Assembly: GCA_949130495.1 (NCBI GenBank)
Contig: OX422211.1
Span: 447,710,219 to 447,774,218, forward strand
DNA from: Sambucus nigra
Taxonomy: Eukaryota > Streptophyta > Magnoliopsida > Dipsacales > Adoxaceae
Direction of reading: 5' to 3'
DNA length: 64,000 nucleotides
Position numbers and translations under genes: made by a program. A model generated the notes under the pieces. It had not been told where the DNA came from. It ran no database searches and worked only from the letters and a program-made list of their open reading frames with translations. Positions 47,826 to 57,707 of this stretch are shown in pieces (positions within the stretch are counted from its first letter, which is position 1; the number at the start of each line of letters is the position of its first letter).

Positions 47826-48142
47826 AACGCTTCACTAAAATATAAATATCCTAAAAAAAATTAATCCTCTCAAAGGTTTTTGTTCTCACGCTCTCTCCCC
47901 TTTCCCAATATCGTCTCTCGCTCTCTCTCTCTCACGCTCAAGCAAATCCCTATCTTACCTCTTTCACCTCAAATCTAGACCATTTCAAAGTGTCCATACA
48001 GTCTCCAAGTCAACCGGAGTTGGCAACAAATTTGACACCATTAGAAAAAAAAATTAATGTTTCAAGTCTACCGGAGTTGTTCTTGTTGCATAGATGGGAG
48101 TGATGAGGCATGAGATAGTGATGAAGTCGATTGTTACTATTT

Positions 48143-48315
48143 ATGGCTGGTGTGTTTGGTATTTACGACTTGATTATTGGTGTTTTTACCAGCACTGGAA
48201 ATAACCCTAAGGCCATGGCTATGCACCTCTTTCATCTGGTCTTGCTTTTGGTCTTGCTAGCCTTTCATTTGGAATGGCTATTGTAATTGTTGGAGATGCG
48301 GTGTTAGGTATTCTT
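48143..48315 (+). pseudogene. Captured fragment of V-ATPase proteolipid subunit c gene
   Basis: From the ATG at 48143 the peptide MAGVFGIYDLIIGVFTSTG, then NNPKA, matches the second half of subunit c of the vacuolar H+-ATPase, an integral membrane proton-carrying ring protein. A short deletion then removes the equivalent of the KSYYLFD loop and shifts the frame. In the next frame GYAPLSSGLAFGLASLSFG and MAIVIVGDA follow, the fourth-helix region before the rest is lost. After the codon text for GDAGV the sequence reads AG|GTATTC, which could be an exon-intron border. The glutamate-bearing part of the helix and the C terminus are absent. A piece of host gene inside a CACTA element, not a working gene. 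Confidence 0.8.
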
Positions 48316-50032
48316 CATTTCCATTTCATTATTTATCTCTAATTTTTTTTACATAGTTATTTTGCCTAAGTGGGTGTCTATTAGTTGTTTCATTCGTGTA
48401 ATATACTTGAAAAATATCTTGGGAATCCATATCTGACATATATGTCTTATTCTAACATTTGAGGCCATTTTCTAATCTGAATTGTTTGTGTGGTTGAGAT
48501 TGACTTTGCATGCTACCCTGTTTGCTAATTTATGGTAACATTGTAATATTCATGTTTGATTCAAATGTTATAACTTTCTATTTAAACTTCGACTTAAGTT
48601 TCTGATTTTAGGGCTTACATATGGATGGAAGCAATGACCAATGGAAGAATGTTATACCATGAGGTACAAGAATATAAATTATGTGTCATTCATTACGCGA
48701 ACATGGTGTTGTGGGTATTCAATGAGTAGTTATATTGATTTATTTTCTTGGTTTTGTGGTAAAGTTCACATACACATAGTAATTGTCTTGGTTTTGTAGT
48801 ATTTGAGCCCATTTCAGTCACTCTGTCTTCAATTGCTACATTAGCACAACCACGTTTCATCTCTTCCTTTTCGCCCTCTCTTTTCAGGTAAATATATATT
48901 AACAATGACATGAATTGCTTATTTTTTTCACCTTTTTGTTAAGGTACAAACATAATAAAATGAGTTACAACCCCATATTTGGACCTAACAACAATATTGA
49001 GGTAAGAGTGATCAATGTTTATCAATATAGCAGTCCACAATATTTTATTTGACATAAAACTGTACATATGTGTATGTGTGTGTGTGTGTTTATTATATCA
49101 ATGTTTGTCAATATAGCATTCCAAAATTATATAACATTTGTTGCAAATAAAAACTTAAAACATTTCTAACATTGTCGTCTCTCTCTTTTGTGGTTCCTAT
49201 TTCAGTAATGAATGCGGTGGCTTAGGATATCTCCAAAGTAAGTCGTTGAGATAGTTGACCAGCAGCGCCTTCGAGCCGGTAGTGGCTACTGAGTGTATTA
49301 CTTCCTGTTTCAGCAATGAATGTAGTGACTAATGAATGTCGTGGCTAAGATATCAAAGGTAACTGACAATGCCTTCAAGCCATCTTCTAAGATGGTATTC
49401 ACGTTGGTTTTGTGATATGTGGTACTCATGTCGATTTTTTGATATTTGGTATTCATGTTGGTTTTGTGATTTTGATATATCAAACAGGTCAATGGGGAAC
49501 TTTTGTGCCCTCACTGTAATAAATTACGTTGAGAAAGAATGAAGTGCGAGTTTTACTCGATAACATCAAAGTGTCCGAGTATTTAGTTTGGAGTGGAAAA
49601 TAAGTTCATTGAAAAAACTTGGGAGATGTTGGTAAAAATGAAACTATGTATTGGCTTGACGACCTTTGTCTTCCCATTGCTGACACCGACGAATAGTTGT
49701 ATTGGTGCTAATTAGTGGTGTTGCACTAACTTTTGTAACTTTTGTGGTATTGCATCAACTTTTTTAGTCCGAAATGTAAAAGTAACTATAGTTTTTGATT
49801 TTTTTGCTTTAGATTTGGATTTGTATTATTTACATTCTGATTTGGTTTTTAACAGGTTGGGTTTCATTTCGTCAGTTTTGAGAAGTAGAAACTTAGGTAT
49901 TTCCGTTATGATTTGGTTTTTTGACAGGTTGTATTATTTAAATTCTAATCTGGTTTTTAACATTCTGATTACGTTCTTAGGTTGTTATCTTCCTACTCAG
50001 GTATTATTTACATTTTTAGGTTGTTACCATCG

Positions 50033-50033
<1 letters not shown>
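48316..50033. other. Unassigned CACTA interior
   Basis: Mixed AT-rich sequence without a recognised domain. A peptide-like piece around 48620-48720 (YMDGSNDQWKNVIP) may be a further captured exon but was not recognised. A short GT run lies at 49069-49090, and near-duplicate AATGTAGTGACT/AATGTCGTGGCT text lies at 49208-49345. Confidence 0.4.

Positions 50034-50070
<37 letters not shown>
50034..50070. repeat. (TA)n microsatellite
   Basis: About 18 uninterrupted TA units directly before the 168-bp array. Confidence 0.95.
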
Positions 50071-50072
<2 letters not shown>

Positions 50073-50171
50073 CAACCCTCTCAAGGATCTAAACTTTATC
50101 AAACTCTAAACTTTAGTCTCACATTACATAATTCACAATTGAACTTCAAACATAATCAGATCTAACTTAAA

Positions 50172-53100
50172 CACCATTGAAGGGTGAAAACTGTGGGAAG
50201 ATGGCGATAACTCGCACCTCGTAGGACACCAATGTAATTCGTAAGAGGCACTAACACCTCGTACGGGATCAATGTAACTCATAAGAGCTGACCGCGTAGT
50301 CACGGGCCTCTCAATTTGAGAATATAACGATAATTCAAAATTATATATAGATTAGGCTTTGAAAGAAGTCGTTGAAGGGTGAAAACCCAAACCATCCCCC
50401 AAATGACTCTGTAAGAAGTACTAACACCTCGTATGGGATCAATGTAACTCGTAGGAACTAACCGCATAGTCACGGGCCTCTCAGTTTGAGGGTATGACGA
50501 TAATTTGATAATATATGGATTGGGCTTAGAAACAAGTCGTTGAAGGGTGAAAATCCAAATCGGCCCCCAAGCGACCCCGTAAGAGGCACTAACACCTCGC
50601 ACGGGACCAATGTAACTCATAGTAATTGATCGCGTAGTCACGGGCCTCTTAGTTTGATAATATAACGATAATTAAAAAATATATAGCTTAATCTTAGAAA
50701 AAAGCCATTGAAGGGTGAAAACTCAAACCAGCCCCCAAACGTCCCCGTAAGAGGTTTTAACACCTCGTACGGGACCAATATAACTCATAGGAATTGACCG
50801 TGTAGTCACGGGTCTCTCAGTTCGAGAATATGATGATAATTTGATAATATATGGATTAGGGTTAGAAACAAGCCGTTGAAGGGTGAAAACCCAAACTAGC
50901 CCCCAAGCGACCTCTTAAGAGGCAGTAACACCTCCCACGGGACCAATGTAACTCTTAGTAACTGATTGCGTAGTCATGGGCCTCTCAATTTGAGAATATG
51001 ATGATTATTTGGAAATATATAACTTAGGCTTAGAAATAAACCGTTGAAGGGTGAAAACCTAAACCAGTCCCCAAACGGCCCCGTAAGAGGCACTAACACC
51101 TCGCACGGGACCAATGTAACTCATAGGAAATGACCTCGTTGTCACGGGACTCTTGGTTTGATAATATGACGATAATTCAAAAATATATAGCTTAGGCTTA
51201 GAAATAAGCCGTTGAAGGGTAAAAACCCAAACTAGCCCCCAAACGGCCACGTAAGTGGTACTAACACCTCGCACGGGACCAATGTAACTCATAGGAACTG
51301 ACTGCATAGTTACGGGTCTCTCGGTTTGAGAATATGATGATAATTTTATAATATATGGATTAGGCTTTGAAACAAGCCGTTGAAGGGGGAAAATCCAAAC
51401 CAGCCCCCAAGCATCCCCGTATGAGGCACTAACACCTCCCACGGGACTAATGTAACTCGTAGGAACTGACTGTGTAATCACGGGCCTCTTAGTTTGAGAA
51501 TATGATTATAATTTGGAAATATATAGCTTAGGCTTAGAAATAGGCCATTGATGGGTGAAGACCCAAACGGCCCAATAAGAGGCACTAACACCTCACACGG
51601 GACCAATGTAACTCGTAAAAACTTACCGCAGAGTCATGAGTCTCTCGATTTGAGAATTTGACGATAATTGAAAAATATAAATCGATTAGGCTTTAAAAGA
51701 AGTCATTGAAGGGTGAAAACCCAAACTATCCCCCCAAACGACCCTATAAGAGGCACTAACACCTTGTACGGGATCAATGTAACTCATAGGAACTAACCGC
51801 GTAGTCACAAGCCTCTCAATTTGAGAACATGAGGATAATTTGATAATATATGGATTAGGCTTAGGAACAAGCCGTTAAAAAGTTAAAACCCAGAACAGCC
51901 CCCAAGCGACCCCATAAGAGGCAGTAACACCTCGCACGAGACTAATGTAACTCGTAGGAACTGATCTTGTAGTCACGAGCCTCTTGCCTTGAGAATATGA
52001 TGATAATTTTAAAATATATAGCTTAGGCTTAAAAACAAGCCGTTGAATGGTGAAAACCAAAACCAGCACACAAACGGTCCCGTAAGAGGTATTAACACCT
52101 CGCACGGGACCAATATAACTCGTAGGAACTGACTGTGTAGTCATGGGTCTCTCAGTTTGAGGATAAGATGATAATAATATAATATATGGATTAGGCTTAG
52201 AACTAAGCCTTGAATGGTGAAAACCAAAACTAGCCCCCAAGCGGCCCCGTAAGAGGAACTAACACCTCCCACTGGACCAATGTAACTTGTAGGAACTAAC
52301 TGCATAATCACAGGCCTCTCAGTTTGAGAATATGATGATAATTTGGAAATATATAGCTTAGGCGTTGAAATAAGCCGTTGAAGGGTGAAAACCCAAACCA
52401 GTCCCCAAACGGCTCCATAAGAGGCACTAACACCTCGCACGGGACCAATGTAACTCGTAGAAAATTATCATGTAGTTACGCGACTCTCGATTTGGGAATA
52501 TGATTATAATTTAAAAATATATAGATTAGGCTTTGAAAGAAGTCGTTACAGGATGAAAACCCAAACCAGTCCCAAAACGGCCTTGTAAGAGGCACTAACA
52601 CCTCACTCGGGACCAATCTAACTCGTAGGAACTGACCGCGTAATCACGAGCCTCTTAGTTTGACAATATGATGATAATTCAAAAATATATAGCTTAGGCT
52701 TAAAAATAAGTAGTTAAAGGGTGAAAACCCAAAGCAGCCCCCAAACGGCCCCGTAAGAGGTATTAACACCTCGCACGGGACCAATATAACTAGTAAGAAT
52801 TGATCACGTAGTCACGAGTCTCTTGATTTGAGAATATGATAATAATTTGATAATTTATGGATTAGGCTTAGAAACAAGTCGTGGAGGGTGAAAACCCAAA
52901 CCAGCCCCCAAGCAGCCCCGTAAGAGGCAGTAACACCTCCCACGGGACTAGTGTAACTCATAGGAACTGATTGCGTAGTCACGAACCTCTCGGTTTGAGC
53001 ATATGATGATAATTTGGAAATATATAGCTTAGGCATAGAAATAAACAGTTAAAGGGTGAAAACCCAAACCAGCCCCCAAACAGCCCCGTAAGAGGCTCTA

Positions 53101-54017
53101 ACACCTCATACGGAACCAATGTAACTCAAAGGAACTAATTGCGTAGTTACGGGCCTCTTTATTTGAGAATATGATGATAATTTGAAATTATATAAATTAG
53201 GCTTTGAAAGAAGTCGTTGAAGGGTGAAAATCCAAACCATCCCCCAAATGACCCCGTAAGAGGCGGGATCAATGTAACTCGTAGGAACTAACCGCGTAGT
53301 CACGGGCCTCTCGGTTTGAGAATATGATGATAATTTGAAAATTTATAGATTAGGCTTACAAAAAGTCATTGAAGGGTGAAAACCAAAGTCGAACCCCAAG
53401 CGGCCCCGTAAAAGGCACTAACACCTCGCACGGGACCAATTTAACTCTTAGGAACTAATCGCGTAGTCACGAACCTCTCAATTTGAGAATATAAAGATAA
53501 TTCAAAATATATAGCTTAGGCTTAGAAATAAATCGTTGAAGGGTGAAGACCCAAACCAGCCCCCCAAACGGCTCCATAATAGGTATTAACACCTCGCACA
53601 TGACCAATATAACTGGTAAGAACTGATCACGTAGTAGCGGGCCTCTCAATTTGAGAATATCACAATAATTTGAAAATATATAGATTAGGCTTAGAAACAA
53701 GTCGTTGAAGGGTTGAAACCCAACTCAGCAACTAAACGGCCCCGTAAAAGGCACTAACACCTCGCACGGGACCAATGTAACTCGTAGGAACTAACCGCGT
53801 AGTCACGGGCCTCTGAGTTTGAGAATATGACGATAATTTAAAAATATATCGATTAGGCTTAAAAACAAGTCGTTGAATGGTGAAAACCCAAACCATCCCC
53901 CAAACGATCCCATAAGAGGCACTAACACCTCGCACGAGACCAATGTAACTCATAAGAACTGATTAGGTAGTCATAACTTGCGTAAGATTTTCAATTTGAG
54001 AATATAATAATAATTAT
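50172..54017. repeat. 168-bp tandem array in CACTA element
   Basis: About 23 units, each with GAAGGGTGAAAACCCAAAC, CCCCGTAAGAGGCACTAAC, ACCTCGCACGGGACCAATG and a TTTGAGAATATGATGATAA tail. The AACACCT block recurs near 50253, 50422, 50590, 50760, 50926, 51095, 51262, 51430 and onward to 53926, giving about 168 bases per unit. One unit near 53260 has lost part of this block, and the first and last are partial. 168 equals 56 codons, so the minus strand shows open stretches of up to 140 codons with a 56-residue period (SYIGPVRGVSASYG, WVFTLQRL). The frame is broken between stretches, so I do not call a gene. Confidence 0.92.
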
Positions 54018-54527
54018 AACTCATATATGTAAGTTTTTAGCTTGAGTAAGCTTTTTTTATAAATTACTTGGTTACTAATATCGTCTCTTTTTTGTATCAT
54101 ATTGTTTTTGCAGAATAACATTTTATCGTTAGCATTTATTCACGTGGAATGCACGAAAAAGTCAATGGTTTACAACAAGGGGATTATTTATTTAATGTCG
54201 TTAATATTCATGATTCTATTTTTTTGTGTTATGGCCATGCGGGCTTTTGTAGTTTCATTATTAACTTTTATGGCCGTGCGGGCTTTTCTAATTTTATTGT
54301 TATATTTTGTGGCCGTGCGGGATTTATATTACACAGGTGTTATATTCGCAGGTTTTAGAATGTCCAAAAAATAGAGGAAACTCTACCCAATTTTGTTTTG
54401 GTCTGTGAACTACTAAAGACTTGTAATATTATGAATTTTGCATGTACACTAGTTCATTAACAACGTGCGAGATTTGCAACTTGTGAAATTTCTTGTTTTC
54501 AAATAATTAATTTTTTTCTTTAATCAA
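54018..54527. other. CACTA interior between array and right terminus
   Basis: It contains three ~45-base tandem copies of a GCCGTGCGGGCTTTT unit (54233-54335), which produce a 90-codon hydrophobic ORF on the plus strand (54102-54374). No family was recognised, and the periodic origin of the ORF argues against a gene. Confidence 0.5.
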
Positions 54528-54829
54528 AAAATTTGGCACAGATCAAAACCGTGCCAAAAGTGTATCAAATTTTGGCACGATTTTGAACTGTGGCAAAAGT
54601 TTATCAAAATGTACTCAATCTGGCACAGTTCAAAAGTATGCCAGAAATATCAAATTCTGGCACGGTTTAAAAGTGTGCCAGAAGTATTCCTGTTTGGTCA
54701 AATCTGGCACACTTTTAAACCGTGCCAGAAAAAATGGCCATTTTGGAATACTTGATTCTAGCACAGTACAAAATTTTTCATATTTGATCTGGCACATCTT
54801 TAAACTATGTCAGATTGTTTGGTTTAGTG
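54528..54829. repeat. Right CACTA terminus and subterminal repeats
   Basis: Ten or so TGGCAC/GTGCCA motifs, including CTGGCACAGTTCAAAAGTAT and palindromic pairs, end in GTTTGGTTTAGTG. Confidence 0.85.
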
Positions 54830-57239
54830 TAACTATTGCAAGCCTCCACAAGTGTTGCAGCTACACATCCTTAAAAAGAATCTTCAAGCTTAGAGCCCCT
54901 GTAGCTGGACACCTAAAGGATTTTGGATAATGGATATGACACGGGTCAGAACCCAAGAAAATTTCTTGAAAATATTTTGCAAGTATTTAAATCACAGTTT
55001 AAAAATAATTATTAGATACACATGTTAGTTCGGCATACATTCCCTTGAGTTTCTCACCTTTCATCAAATGTGCACACCTAACGCATCCTACCTAGCTACG
55101 CTACCCAGCCTAACTATATAATGTATCTAACTAACCATAATAGGTCTAGCTCCCTCGTATTACACATACGACACATTACCACAATATCAATAATATACCT
55201 TACCCTCTTATTATTAATGAGTCATTTATTTAAGTCTTACTACTTAAATTACTTTTAGATATGCACAATTTATCGGTTCTACTATCACACATAAATAGTT
55301 AAATCATACTAGTATATATTTATCACACATATAATATATAAAATTGTAGCATCCCCCGAAATGACCCCCGGAACGCTAGCATACTTTATTATCATGTCCA
55401 TGTATATCTCGTACCAAATCAAGGACCATCGGGTCGGAATGTCTCCTCAAACCCAAAATCAACAACACATAATGGTGGTGGACATAGTTCTAAGCCTTTG
55501 GTATACGCACATACCTTACGTACCCAAATGACCTACCAATCCCACCAATACACAACACATAATGGGCCTCCCTAAGTTCTATGTTCTAGGGCACACATCC
55601 AGACCTCACTGGAATCGTCAAGGTGGGATCGCTCTCTATGAATAACCTCTTATGATAGAAGGCAGTGTAGGAATGTTCTCACACATAATCAAATCACAAC
55701 AATAGGTATTCACACAACCTATATATACATAATATTCAGTAGGTACACAACCCATCATATCAACTCATATATGGTATATATCTCTCGCATACTCAACGTA
55801 CTCATTATAATATCTTCTCATATATTCCCAAGTATCACTTGCTACCCGAAGGGTCCTAGTTACCCCTTAGTTGATATCAATAATTAATATCTCACTATTT
55901 TACTGGTTCACAACTTGGGCTTACTCACACTTCCCGTAACCCATTTTGATTTCTAAAATCTCTTATATTCCATATGATGCCCAAAAGGTCCAAGCCTTAT
56001 TTCCCTCATTTTGGCTAAATCGAATCCTTATCATAGCCTACTAGAGTTTAATAGGTCCCTCCTTATAATTAAAGAATAATACAAAAGTCCCCTCACTTAT
56101 TGTTCATGAAATTTAGGGCATAAACAAAAAATTAGCCAAAATTTAGGCAGCCAAATCAATTCGGTGAAGAACCAGAATCGATTTAGTCATCAAGCCGAAT
56201 AGATTCGCACCTGACAATTTTGTCTTCTTCGTTTAACTGTTATGATTTCTTCCATTGTTAACCATTAAATCCCCCATTAAACCTTCCCAAACTCCCATAC
56301 AAGGTTCCCAAGCATTAAGTATAAGTATAAGAACAATTTCTAACGTAATAATAACATCAAATCTCGAAGGAATCAACCTTAAACGGATTTAAATCATAAA
56401 AAAGTCCTAAAACCTAGATTATGAATTTCTTCATGCAAGTCTAACCAAATTTCTAGAATTCTTCCACATAATTCATCATAAATCTTAGGTTTCATCATAA
56501 AATCTTAAAGGATTAATTCTACATTAATTGCTTACCCCAAATCATTCATTAAACCCTCTAAAGCCAAAGAATTTTATCGACTAAATCATGAAATTCAACC
56601 CTACACTACATAGGTATTATAACATGCTTTAAAAATTATAAGATAAAGACTTGCCTTTTCAGTAGCATGTCTGATTTCATGTTGTGTGTGATGAGGATGC
56701 GTTTCTTTCATTTTGATCACAATTTTCAGCAACTTTGGTGAAGAGAAAAGGTGTGACAAAGCCTAGGTTCTTCTCCTCTTCCTCTATTATGGCCTCTCCT
56801 TCCTCAAGATTGTGTTAACCCTAGCCTCTAACTCTAATGGGCTAATATAACACTTAAAAATTCGTAGCTCCTCCAATCCTAGTCTCCCAAATGATCTAAA
56901 CGCTCTTATATAGTGTCGGGTTGGTCTAAAACTGCCCCGAGACCCAAACAATACAACCGGGTATACTATTACGACTATTTCGACCCTTTTGGAATCAAAC
57001 GTGACCTGAAAATCACCATTCGAGTCACTCTAAAAATAATTCCTATCTCTAGCTCATATAGTTTACACGCGACTCCCGGTTAAGATATAATACTATTGCA
57101 TCACTATCACTCACTATGACGCCAACAAATAAATCATTATTCATTTAGTAATTATTTTCAATAAACATTAATCATTTTCTCTTCGATTAATAAATTACTC
57201 AACACATAATATTTAATTCCATTAAATTACGGGGTGTTA

Positions 57240-57251
57240 CATACTTCCCCT
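57240..57251 (-). promoter_or_regulatory. Polypurine tract of Tekay element 1
   Basis: AAAGGGGAAGTA on the minus strand, immediately upstream of the LTR start TGTAACACCC. Confidence 0.75.
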
Positions 57252-57270
57252 TTACAAAAGAATTTCTCCC

Positions 57271-57707
57271 TCAAAATTGGGATGTACCTGCGGTGAAAAA
57301 CTCTGGATACCACTCGCGCATGTCATACTCATTTTCCCTCGTCGACTCATCCACATTATGGTGCACAAACTGAACTTGAACTAAGGGTACCACCTTAGAC
57401 CACAACTTACTCTCACTACGATCAAGTATGGACACTGGTCTCTCGTCATACGAGATGTCTGGATGCAAGTCAAATTCCCCTAATGGAACATGCCAAAAGC
57501 CCCTCTAACTCCTTTGGTACCTCTTCAGTGATGACACATGGAACACATTGTGAATCTGCTATAGGTGATCCGGTAGTCCCAGTCTATATGCTACTAGTCC
57601 CACCCTCTCGATAATAAAAAATGGCCCCGCATATCTCGGCGCTAGCTTTTCTTTCTTATCGAACCTCATCACCCCCTTCATAGGAGACACACACACCAAC
57701 ACCTAAT
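57271..57707 (-). pseudogene. Tekay integrase C terminus with chromodomain
   Basis: From 57707 leftwards: VSPMKGVMRFDKKEKLAPRY, then GPFFIIERVG and DHLxQIHNVFHVSSLKRY, the GPY/F module that ends plant Gypsy integrases. The 65-codon open stretch at 57271-57468 follows: HPDISYDERPVSILDRSESK, then VPLVQVQFVHHNVDES and MREWYPEFF, the group-II chromodomain of Tekay/Del elements. The peptides need small frame corrections. A chromodomain directs integration to marked chromatin. The upstream part is cut at 57707, where the next LTR begins. Confidence 0.85.

Larger units (their letters stand above)
47672..54829. mobile_element. Non-autonomous CACTA element carrying host gene fragment and tandem array
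   Basis: Ends are CACTACACCAAAAAC (47672) and GTTTGGTTTAGTG (54829), imperfect inverted repeats, with the 3-bp duplication TAA at 47669-47671 and 54830-54832. Both ends carry subterminal repeats of TCTGGCACAGTTTAA in both orientations. The 7158 bases contain no transposase. Contents from left: a CT-rich leader-like segment, a V-ATPase subunit c fragment, unassigned sequence, a (TA)n run and a 168-bp tandem array. Confidence 0.92.
47243..57239 (-). mobile_element. Tekay-like 3' LTR split by a CACTA element
   Basis: The minus strand starts TGTAACACCCCG at 57239 and ends GGGTGTCACA at 47243. Without the CACTA element and one TAA it is about 2.84 kb, close to the 2.9 kb of its relatives. Shared blocks include the AGCATCACTRTCGAAA segment (47322; 57785) and ACCGGGTCAG-like text near 54940. 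The polypurine tract AAAGGGGAAGTA adjoins 57240, and the integrase/chromodomain tail follows, so this is a 3' LTR. It interrupts the Tat gag. Confidence 0.82.

Noticed and set aside
50300..53953. Minus-strand ORFs of 65-140 codons treated as a repeat-protein gene
   Set aside because: They arise from a tandem repeat whose period is a multiple of three. The frame changes between stretches, no promoter or start is shared, and units vary like non-coding DNA.
54102..54374. 90-codon hydrophobic plus-strand ORF as a membrane protein
   Set aside because: Its length comes from three short tandem copies of one ~45-base unit. A second frame is equally open, and no family is recognisable.
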